63,204 bases of DNA, from assembly GCA_001829675.1 (NCBI GenBank), contig MIBZ01000044.1, positions 1 to 63,204 on the forward strand, in the 5' to 3' direction. Under the pieces are notes generated by a model. That model saw only the letters and a list, made by a program, of their open reading frames with translations, was not told where the DNA came from and did not search any database. Below, piece after piece: positions 1-6,425 of the stretch (position 1 is the stretch's first letter; each line of letters begins with the position of its first letter). The translations under genes and the position numbers were made by a program. Source of the DNA: Sulfurimonas sp. RIFCSPLOWO2_12_36_12. Lineage in GTDB: Bacteria; Campylobacterota; Campylobacteria; Campylobacterales; Sulfurimonadaceae.

Positions 1-1850
1 GTTTGAGTTTTACCCACTCCGGTCGGTCCTAAAAATAGAAAACTTCCTATCGGAGAATTACCGCTTGAGAGCCCTGCTTTATTTCTTTTAATCGCGCGGG
101 CAACAGCATGGGTAGCCTTGCTTTGACCAATAACCTCTCTGTTTAACTCATCTTCGACATTTAAAATTTTATCTTTATCAGCTTGAAGCATCTTCTTAAC
201 CGGAATACCGGTCCATCTAGAGACAATAGAAGCGATGGACTCCTCATCAACACTGTTTTTTAGAAGCGTTCCCTCTTTTTGAAGTTTTTCCCAATTCTCC
301 GTAATCTCTTTTTCCTGAGTCAATAGTGCCGGAATCTCTCCGTACTCTATCTCCGCCGCACGGTTAAATTCTGATGTGCTTTTTGCTACATGCGCTTCTC
401 TTCTTTTTGCTTCAATCTCATTTTTTATGCTTGATATTTTTCCAAATACCTCTTTCTCATATGCAAACTGCGCCTCTAGAGTTCTAACTTTCTCCTCAAC
501 ATCAGCCAGCTCTTTTTTTATCTCTTCAAGCCGCTTTGTATTTGCAGGAGACTCCTCCATTTTCAGAGCCTCTTGCTCAACGCGCAACTCTGATTTTTTT
601 ATCTTTGCATTGCTTAGCGCATGCGGCTCCGACTCTATCTGCATCTTAAGCTCGGCAGCAGCTTCATCGATTAAATCGATTGCTTTATCCGGCAAAAACC
701 TATCTGCAATATATCTGTCGGAGAGCTTTGCAGCCGCAACCAAGGCGCTGTCCGTAATTGTTACATTGTGGTGAGTTTCCAGCCTCTCTTTTATACCTCG
801 AAGTATTTGCAGAGATTGATTTACAGTCGGTTCACTTAGATTAATTGGCAAAAATCGTCTCTGAAGAGCCATATCTTTTTCAAAATATTTTCTATACTCT
901 TTGAGCGTTGTTGCCCCTATAGTATGAAGTTCTCCGCGAGCAAGAGCCGGTTTTAGAATGTTTGCAGCATCCATACTTCCCTCGCTAGCCCCAGCCCCGA
1001 CGATTGTATGAATCTCATCTATAAAAAGTATAATGTTACCGCTCTTTTTAACCTCGTCAATAACGGCTTTTAGTCTGTCTTCAAACTCGCCTCTATATTT
1101 TGCACCGGCAATTAACGCACTCATATCAAGGGCAATTACTTTTTTGTTTTGTAGCGATGTAGGAACCTTGCCGTCACTGATTCTCTGCGCAAGCCCTTCA
1201 ACCAGAGCAGTTTTTCCGACCCCCGGTTCACCTAAAAGCATAGGATTGTTTTTAGTTTTACGGATTAATATCTGCATCATACGGGTAATCTCTTCATCCC
1301 GTCCTATTACCGGAGCGAGTTTTCCCTCTTTTGCTTCAATGGTCAAATCTATCCCATATTTTTTTAAAGACTCCAGCGTTTCATCGGAGCTTTGAGAGTT
1401 AATTTTTGCACTGCCGCGGGATGCTTCTATATTTTTAGCCAACTCCGAGATATCTATATATTTTTTCAACAGGCTAAAAAACGGTTCATTTTTTAAATTT
1501 GCTAATATATAGGTATCAACCGCTAAAAAGGAGTCTCCGTTTTTTGTCATCAGTCCAATACCGTTTTCTAAGGTTTGAACAAAATTTCTAGACAATTTTA
1601 TATTCTCTTTTGAAATGCTGGACGATTTTGGCAGCTTCTCACTTAAACTCTTTACATCTAACTCTATCGCTACTTTATCAATGTTCATCTTGTTAAACAT
1701 CTGATTTAAAACAGAGTTTGAATTTGTAAGCTGAGCCCATAAAAAGTGTACAGGTTCCACCTCTTGATTTTTATTATGCAACGCCAGCGAAACCGCCGAC
1801 TCGATTGATTCACTCATATTATTTGTTAATTTCTCAAATATACCATTCAT
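1..1850 (-). CDS. clpB: ATP-dependent disaggregase ClpB (5' part, runs off window)
   Basis: This is the N-terminal 616 codons of ClpB, the Hsp100 hexamer that pulls polypeptides out of aggregates together with DnaK in the cytoplasm. Reading from the ATG at 1850 gives a Clp-N domain, a first AAA+ module with Walker A GEPGVGKT at residues 207-214 and a Walker B of the form [10 protein letters not shown] long charged coiled-coil middle domain (about residues 390-520) separates ClpB from ClpA. The second Walker A, GPTGVGKT at 608-615, lies just before the window edge. AAGGAA at 1858-1863 precedes the start. About 240 C-terminal residues are missing only because the window ends. The identification is firm. 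Confidence 0.96.
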   Translation of the reverse strand, partial: MNGIFEKLTNNMSESIESAVSLALHNKNQEVEPVHFLWAQLTNSNSVLNQMFNKMNIDKVAIELDVKSLSEKLPKSSSISKENIKLSRNFVQTLENGIGLMTKNGDSFLAVDTYILANLKNEPFFSLLKKYIDISELAKNIEASRGSAKINSQSSDETLESLKKYGIDLTIEAKEGKLAPVIGRDEEITRMMQILIRKTKNNPMLLGEPGVGKTALVEGLAQRISDGKVPTSLQNKKVIALDMSALIAGAKYRGEFEDRLKAVIDEVKKSGNIILFIDEIHTIVGAGASEGSMDAANILKPALARGELHTIGATTLKEYRKYFEKDMALQRRFLPINLSEPTVNQSLQILRGIKERLETHHNVTITDSALVAAAKLSDRYIADRFLPDKAIDLIDEAAAELKMQIESEPHALSNAKIKKSELRVEQEALKMEESPANTKRLEEIKKELADVEEKVRTLEAQFAYEKEVFGKISSIKNEIEAKRREAHVAKSTSEFNRAAEIEYGEIPALLTQEKEITENWEKLQKEGTLLKNSVDEESIASIVSRWTGIPVKKMLQADKDKILNVEDELNREVIGQSKATHAVARAIKRNKAGLSSGNSPIGSFLFLGPTGVGKTQ

Positions 1851-1881
1851 TTTTAAATTCCTTGATTTTATTTATGCAAAT

Positions 1882-1912
1882 ATTATAGCAAGTTGAGTGA
1901 CTTATTGTCAAG
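1882..1912 (-). promoter_or_regulatory. clpB promoter with HAIR-like HspR operator
   Basis: On the minus strand there is a -35 TTGACA (1906-1911) and a -10 TATAAT (1882-1887) separated by 18 bases, ending about 30 bases before the clpB ATG. The -35 lies inside an interrupted inverted repeat at 1892-1912. In plus-strand order it is GTTGAGT, 7 bases, TGTCAAG. It matches the HspR HAIR consensus CTTGAGT-N7-ACTCAAG at 11 of 14 positions with the exact 7-base spacer. HspR is known to repress chaperone genes in Helicobacter and Campylobacter. Regulation here is inferred. Confidence 0.6.
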
Positions 1913-1959
1913 CATATTTAGTCTATGTATTATATATGTGATTTTAATTTTATTTGTAA

Positions 1960-1965
1960 TATAAT
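1960..1965 (+). promoter_or_regulatory. -10 element of the nitroreductase gene
   Basis: TATAAT preceded by T-rich sequence with no good -35, as is usual for the main sigma factor of this phylum. It lies 27 bases before the ATG at 1993, with the weak ribosome site AGGA in between. Confidence 0.45.
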
Positions 1966-1992
1966 TCCAAAAATATTTATAGGATTTCTCAA

Positions 1993-2673
1993 ATGCCAAC
2001 AATTATTAATGCAATCAAAAATCGCTCATCAAAGAGAGCATATCTACCAAAGCCCGTACCGCGCGATATTCAAGAAAAAATTTTAGATGCTGCCGCAATG
2101 ACGCCAAGCGGTGCAAATATGCAGCCTTGGATAACCTATGCTATCAGCAATCAAGAGGTTCTAAAAAATATTGGTGATGCTATAATTGAGAAGATGAACA
2201 GCGGCGTAGAAAACGACCAGTTTATCCAGTACTACCCCCTAAACTGGAAAGCTCCTTATAAAAAGAGAAGAATAGAGACCGGTATCGGTCTATATAGTTT
2301 AATGGAAGTAGATAGAAAAGATGTTGAAAAAAGAACACAGATGTGGCACGACAACTTTAGATGGTTTGGAGCACAAACCGTATTTTTTGTCTTCACCGAT
2401 AAAGCTATGATAGAAAACGCGCATGGTGCACTTATTGATTGTGGCGCATATATGCAGAGTATTATGTTGGCTGCCGGAGAGTTTGGTCTAGGAACCTGTC
2501 CGCAAGGCTCGACAACAGAGTTTGGAAAAGTTGTAGCAAAAGTACTGGATGCTCCTGAAAATCTTGCGCTTCTTTATAGCATAGTTATCGGCTATGAAGA
2601 TAAAGATGCAAAAATCAACGAATACCGACCAAGCAGAGCTGATTTAAATGAGAATGTGACATTTATTTCATAA
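1993..2673 (+). CDS. Nitroreductase-family flavoprotein
   Basis: A 226-residue protein of the FMN-dependent nitroreductase family, which reduces nitro compounds, quinones or related electrophiles with NAD(P)H. The N-terminal stretch NRSSKRAYLPKPVP followed by AAAMTPSGANMQPW is the typical FMN phosphate-binding start, and GEFGLGTCPQGS is the usual C-terminal half motif. No signal peptide, so it should be cytoplasmic. It is a single gene, divergent from clpB and convergent with the PLP enzyme that follows. Substrate cannot be told from sequence. Confidence 0.85.
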   Translation: MPTIINAIKNRSSKRAYLPKPVPRDIQEKILDAAAMTPSGANMQPWITYAISNQEVLKNIGDAIIEKMNSGVENDQFIQYYPLNWKAPYKKRRIETGIGLYSLMEVDRKDVEKRTQMWHDNFRWFGAQTVFFVFTDKAMIENAHGALIDCGAYMQSIMLAAGEFGLGTCPQGSTTEFGKVVAKVLDAPENLALLYSIVIGYEDKDAKINEYRPSRADLNENVTFIS

Positions 2674-2682
2674 TCTTTATAA

Positions 2683-3534
2683 TTAAATAAATCCTTTTTG
2701 CCTATACCTGTGCATCATACTCTCGTTTCCGCTTACACCGCCGCTATGGATGTAGATTATCTCTTCATCGGTCTGCTCAATTAAACATTTCCATAAACTA
2801 GGTGCATAAACCAAATCAAATTCAACTCCTGCCTCTAAGAGTTTCTGCTGCATCTCTAAAAATTCTCTGTACGGCTTTGCAAAATGGTACTTTTTTTGCG
2901 GTTCTAAAATTGTTAAATTTTTCGGTATCTCATGAAGTGCGCTCATCTGCTCTTTTAGGTACGATGTATCGCCAACGCATGGTGTTGTATAAACTCTGTA
3001 CTCAGGCAGAGACAGAGCCAAATAGAGAGCCGTTGTGCCCGTTCCTGAAGGAGTGGCTAAAGATTTTACACCTAAGCCGCTGTTTTTTATCTCATCTGCC
3101 AAAACTTCCAACCCAAGCTTTGCCTCTTCTACCGCGCCGCCTTGGTCTATTATAAATGTTTTTTCATCTAGGTTAAATCGCAAAGAGGCTATAAAATCTT
3201 TATAAAACTGCTGCTCAATTTCTATATGTATCATTCCAAGATTTTTTGCATGATAAAAATTGCCACAATTTTCATTTTTTAAAGTTTGGCTTATCGGTTT
3301 TGAGTAATATTTAAACTCCCACCCTTTTTGTTTACACATTGCGGCAATTGCCAGCATTGCATTTGATTGAGTTCCGCCATAAGAGATGACTTTAGTAAGT
3401 TTATTTGGAGGAGTTTGGAGGAGTGTGTATAATTTTCGATATTTATTTCCTGCTAAAAAAGGATCGATAAGATCATCTCTTTTAACATAAAAAACTCTCC
3501 CGTCTAAACTTATTTTAGAGATAGGAGAGTGCAT
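2683..3534 (-). CDS. PLP-dependent ACC deaminase / D-cysteine desulfhydrase family enzyme
   Basis: A 283-residue fold-type II PLP enzyme. The segment LAGNKYRKLY contains the expected Schiff-base lysine (Lys31), and SYGGTQSNAMLAIAA is the phosphate/substrate loop typical of 1-aminocyclopropane-1-carboxylate deaminase and D-cysteine desulfhydrase relatives. It is shorter than characterised members (about 330). It follows the Peb4-like gene on the same strand after 5 bases, so the two are probably co-transcribed. D-cysteine or another D-amino acid is a more plausible substrate than ACC in such a bacterium, but that is inference. Confidence 0.75.
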   Translation of the reverse strand: MHSPISKISLDGRVFYVKRDDLIDPFLAGNKYRKLYTLLQTPPNKLTKVISYGGTQSNAMLAIAAMCKQKGWEFKYYSKPISQTLKNENCGNFYHAKNLGMIHIEIEQQFYKDFIASLRFNLDEKTFIIDQGGAVEEAKLGLEVLADEIKNSGLGVKSLATPSGTGTTALYLALSLPEYRVYTTPCVGDTSYLKEQMSALHEIPKNLTILEPQKKYHFAKPYREFLEMQQKLLEAGVEFDLVYAPSLWKCLIEQTDEEIIYIHSGGVSGNESMMHRYRQKGFI

Positions 3535-3539
3535 AAAAA

Positions 3540-4370
3540 TTACTTGATTACTGCTTTTTTCTCTAGTTCTTTCATTTTTGTCAACATAATAGCTTTTGCT
3601 TTTTCCATTTTTAGTCTCTGCTCAATAAACGGTTTTACCTCAGAAAAGTTTTTTGTTGCTTTTGATTTTTTATCTTCAATATAAATTACATGGTATCCGA
3701 ATTGAGTCTTTACCGGCTCAGTAGTAAACTCTTTAACTTTCATTGAAAATGCTTTATTGTTAAACTCAGGAACCATTTGACCTTCACTAAAATAACCTAA
3801 ATTTCCGCCGTCTGAAGCACTCGCGCATGTCGATTTTGCTTTTGCGATTTCTATAAATTTATTTTTAAGAACATCCCCTTTTAACGGCTTTAATTGAGCG
3901 ATAATACTTTTTGCATCAGCTTCTTTTTCTACAAGTATGTGACGCGCGTTAACGCTTTCATTTTCAACAAATTCGTCTTTGTTAGCTTCATAATATTTTT
4001 TAAGGTCAGCATCTGAAACGGCAATCTTGTCTACTTCTTTTTTCTGCCAAACCTGAATAGCTATCTCTTTTTTAATTCTCTCAGTTACTTCTTCATATTT
4101 TTCTTTATACTCAGTCGAGTTCAATATACCTATTTTTTTTGCATCATCATAAACTAACTCTTTAGCAACTAACTGCTCTAAAACCTGTTTTCTAAACTCT
4201 GCTTGTTTCTCTGCCGGAACTTGATTAAATCTACCCTGTGTCGCCGTCATAAGCTCTCTATCAACATCTTGCTGAGTAATAGCCGTGCCATTTACACTCA
4301 CAAGAGTTTGTGCCATTGACATTGTTGATAATATAGTTAGAGACGCTACTAATTTTGTTACTGCTTTCAT
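3540..4370 (-). CDS. Periplasmic SurA/PrsA-like peptidyl-prolyl isomerase (Peb4/Cbf2 type)
   Basis: A 276-residue exported chaperone with a signal peptide (residues 1-20, ending SMA before QTLV). A helical SurA-N-like region at about 30-130 is followed by a parvulin (PpiC) domain at about 140-240, with the hallmarks NARHILV, GGNLGYF and TQFGYHVIYI. In Campylobacter the homologue Peb4 helps outer-membrane proteins fold and lies next to nth and fba. Here nth is divergent and adjacent, and fba is 5 kb away. The start is supported by AAGGAA at 4376-4381 (minus strand) and a TATAAT at 4387-4392. Confidence 0.88.
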   Translation of the reverse strand: MKAVTKLVASLTILSTMSMAQTLVSVNGTAITQQDVDRELMTATQGRFNQVPAEKQAEFRKQVLEQLVAKELVYDDAKKIGILNSTEYKEKYEEVTERIKKEIAIQVWQKKEVDKIAVSDADLKKYYEANKDEFVENESVNARHILVEKEADAKSIIAQLKPLKGDVLKNKFIEIAKAKSTCASASDGGNLGYFSEGQMVPEFNNKAFSMKVKEFTTEPVKTQFGYHVIYIEDKKSKATKNFSEVKPFIEQRLKMEKAKAIMLTKMKELEKKAVIK

Positions 4371-4386
4371 TACGATTCCTTATTTA

Positions 4387-4392
4387 ATTATA
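4387..4392 (-). promoter_or_regulatory. -10 element of the Peb4-like gene
   Basis: TATAAT on the minus strand, 16 bases upstream of the ATG, with AAGGAA between. It faces away from the nth promoter in the 85-base divergent intergenic region. Confidence 0.45.
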
Positions 4393-4443
4393 AAAATTTT
4401 AGTTTGTTAATACTAATGATTATTAAACAAAGAGCATTTTATA

Positions 4444-4449
4444 TATAAT
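4444..4449 (+). promoter_or_regulatory. -10 element of nth, placing the start site on the ATG
   Basis: TATAAT ends 6 bases before the nth ATG (4456). A sigma-70-type promoter starts about 7 bases after its -10, so the transcript should begin at or within a base or two of the A of the start codon. No Shine-Dalgarno sequence is present in the gap. Confidence 0.5.
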
Positions 4450-4455
4450 TCTGCC

Positions 4456-5097
4456 ATGAAAAAAGCCACAAAAGAAGAAATTAAAGAGATTCATCAACTT
4501 TTTATTGATAAATATAGCGACGCAGTAACTGAACTTGATTATAAAAATGCATACGAACTTGTTATAGCGGTTGCTCTTTCTGCTCAATGTACAGACAAGC
4601 GTGTAAATCTTATCACGCCACAGCTCTTTAAAAAATATCCTAACCCAAAAAGTTTGGCAGAGGCAGATATAAAAGAGGTGAAAGAGCTTATTAACAGCTG
4701 TTCATTTTTCAATAATAAAGCAAAAAATATTATAAATATGGCGAAGAGAGTCGTAGAGGTATATGGCGGTGAGATACCTATGGATGAAAAAGAGCTCGTA
4801 ACACTTGCGGGTGTCGGACAAAAAACTGCAAATGTAGTGATGATAGAGTACACAGGAGCTAATTTAATGGCAGTTGACACACATGTATTTCGTGTTTCAC
4901 ATAGACTTGGTCTTAGCGATGACACAACAGCCATAAAGACAGAAGCAACACTTGTTAAAAAATTTAAAAACAATCTCCGCACACTTCATCAGGGAATGGT
5001 GCTGTTTGGGCGTTACATCTGCAAGGCAAAAAATCCAAAATGCGATGAGTGTTTTTTAACCTCATACTGTAAAACAAAAGAGAGTTTTAAAGTTTGA
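4456..5097 (+). CDS. nth: Endonuclease III (DNA glycosylase/AP lyase)
   Basis: A 213-residue base-excision repair enzyme that removes oxidised pyrimidines and nicks at abasic sites. The helix-hairpin-helix LAGVGQKTANVV carries the catalytic lysine (Lys123), and the catalytic aspartate is Asp141 in AVDTHVFRV. Four C-terminal cysteines spaced C-x6-C-x2-C-x5-C (189, 196, 199, 205) bind the [4Fe-4S] cluster. Length matches the family. The ATG has no upstream ribosome site and appears leaderless. A lipoprotein gene follows on the same strand after 35 bases. Confidence 0.96.
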   Translation: MKKATKEEIKEIHQLFIDKYSDAVTELDYKNAYELVIAVALSAQCTDKRVNLITPQLFKKYPNPKSLAEADIKEVKELINSCSFFNNKAKNIINMAKRVVEVYGGEIPMDEKELVTLAGVGQKTANVVMIEYTGANLMAVDTHVFRVSHRLGLSDDTTAIKTEATLVKKFKNNLRTLHQGMVLFGRYICKAKNPKCDECFLTSYCKTKESFKV

Positions 5098-5132
5098 AAT
5101 AAAATTGGATTAGTATTTGCTTAAAGAGAGTT

Positions 5133-5375
5133 ATGACAAAATATTTATTGATTATTTTACCGCTGTTTCTGTTTTTGGGATGCTTTAATAAGCATGGCAT
5201 CTCTGCAAAGTATTATAGCGACTGTAAAGAGTATTACGACCTTCAGGGCTACTACCACAAAGAGTGCGGCAAAGACGATATTATTACCTATGAAGAGCTT
5301 GGTAAAAAAACAGATAAAGTTATTGATTATGTTGTTGGGGCTGAAGAGGAAAAACCAAAAGGGAATGTTTGGTAG
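5133..5375 (+). CDS. Small putative lipoprotein
   Basis: An 80-residue protein of unknown function. The first 16 residues are hydrophobic and end in LFLG before Cys17, a good lipobox, so the mature protein is probably a 64-residue outer- or inner-membrane lipoprotein. Three further cysteines or tyrosine-rich patches (DCKEYYDLQGYYHKECGKD) follow, then an acidic helix. It lies 35 bases after nth with a weak AGAGAG ribosome site and could be read through from nth. I do not recognise a family. Confidence 0.6.
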   Translation: MTKYLLIILPLFLFLGCFNKHGISAKYYSDCKEYYDLQGYYHKECGKDDIITYEELGKKTDKVIDYVVGAEEEKPKGNVW

Positions 5376-5641
5376 ATTTAAAAAATCTTTACATAGATAC
5401 AGCAATACTCGTTCACTAAGGCTTCACGGTGGGTGCCCCAAATCTAGCACTACTAGATTTGACCCTTCCGTTGCAGAATCGTTCACTTCGTACAGCAATG
5501 AAATCTAAGTGGAAAATACAAAACAGTTTTATGCGATTGACAAAAATTCTATAAATTAAAATCTCAATATAGTTCTAGGCGTTTTTTTGAAGGTGTACTG
5601 TAGTACATCAAGAAAAAACAACGACGAAATATGAAGCTATT
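5376..5641. repeat. Intergenic region with two repeat-like units
   Basis: 266 bases without a gene. The first part (about 5400-5511) has a perfect 8-base hairpin, AAATCTAG (5440-5447) and CTAGATTT (5453-5460) around CACTA, flanked by related half-units CAGCAATACTCGTTCACT and ATCGTTCACTTCG. The second part (about 5560-5640) has a hairpin around TGTACT-GT-AGTACA (5594-5607) with outer arms of T-run/GA and TC/A-run (5582-5590, 5608-5616). Neither ends in a clean U-tract. I see no second full copy in this window. They look like dispersed intergenic repeats, which is inference. Confidence 0.45.
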
Positions 5642-6349
5642 TTATTTTATGGCAATGAAAGTTGCAAAATTTGCCCAGCGAAAGACCACTTCGCAGTGTG
5701 AGAAACCGCAGTTTTTAGCCATTTTTATATTTTCATCTTCGCTGTATGGCACCAAAACATTCTCTAGAGCTTCTCTTTTTTGCATTATCTCATACTCTGA
5801 GTAGCCCTGCTCTTTTTTGAAGTCATAGTAGCACTCAATCAAATCTTTATTCAGTTTTGGGTGATGACTTATAACTTTTTCACTAAATATAAATACCCCG
5901 TCTTTTTTTAGAGAGGCAGATATTTTTTTAACAAGCTCTTCGCGAATAAGCGGACGGATAAACTGAAGCGTATAATTGCTGATAAATAACTCCGCTTCTT
6001 TATACTCGTACTCTAATATGTCAGCATTTACAAGCTCTATATTCGCATTAAATGCTTCACACTTTTTTCTAGCTTGTTCAAGCATCGCTTCTGAATTGTC
6101 AAGCCCTATCAAAACCGCTTTACATTTTAGTTTTCTGCTTATATTTATAAGAAGTGTTGCGGTTGAACAGCCCAAATCATAAGCAATACCGCCGTTTTCC
6201 AACTGTTTTAGAGCAAAAAATTCCGTAATCTTCTGCGACTCTTTGTAAAAGGGTACGCTTCTTTGCAGCATGTCATCAAAGACAGCGGCAACCTCTTCAT
6301 CAAATTCAAACTGTTTTTTTATCGGTTTTGTAAATATTTTATCATTCAT
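5642..6349 (-). CDS. cmoA: Carboxy-S-adenosyl-L-methionine synthase
   Basis: A 235-residue class I methyltransferase-fold protein. It converts SAM and prephenate to carboxy-SAM, which CmoB uses to make 5-carboxymethoxyuridine at the tRNA wobble position. The SAM motif [11 protein letters not shown] is at residues 57-67. The family signatures [20 protein letters not shown] and the C-terminal [13 protein letters not shown] are present, which separate CmoA from ordinary methyltransferases. AGGAAA lies just before the ATG. cmoB is not in the window. It is divergent from the sensor kinase. Confidence 0.92.
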   Translation of the reverse strand: MNDKIFTKPIKKQFEFDEEVAAVFDDMLQRSVPFYKESQKITEFFALKQLENGGIAYDLGCSTATLLINISRKLKCKAVLIGLDNSEAMLEQARKKCEAFNANIELVNADILEYEYKEAELFISNYTLQFIRPLIREELVKKISASLKKDGVFIFSEKVISHHPKLNKDLIECYYDFKKEQGYSEYEIMQKREALENVLVPYSEDENIKMAKNCGFSHCEVVFRWANFATFIAIK

Positions 6350-6383
6350 TGGATTTCCTAGCTTGTAATTTTAGCCAAATTAC

Positions 6384-6410
6384 TATAATATAGCTCAATT
6401 TAATTAAATT
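6384..6410 (+). promoter_or_regulatory. -10 element and 14-bp palindrome before the hybrid kinase gene
   Basis: TATAAT at 6384-6389 is followed at 6397-6410 by AATTTAATTAAATT, a perfect 14-base palindrome between the predicted transcription start and the ATG at 6426. It may be an operator, but such AT-only palindromes arise by chance. Confidence 0.3.
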
Positions 6411-6425
6411 ATTTTTGGGTTTTTA

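Noticed and set aside
376..1395. Plus-strand open frames at 376-774 and 1033-1395
   Set aside because: They lie opposite clpB in a non-coding frame, are rich in Ser/Phe/Leu runs typical of antisense reading, and have no family features.
5194..5508. Plus-strand frame overlapping the lipoprotein gene and the repeat region
   Set aside because: It is out of frame with the lipoprotein, has low-complexity content and runs into the repeat; the lipoprotein with lipobox is the better choice.
5400..5511. Possible tRNA or structured RNA in the gap before cmoA
   Set aside because: No acceptor stem, T-loop or CCA-like arrangement can be drawn; only one 8-base hairpin is clear.
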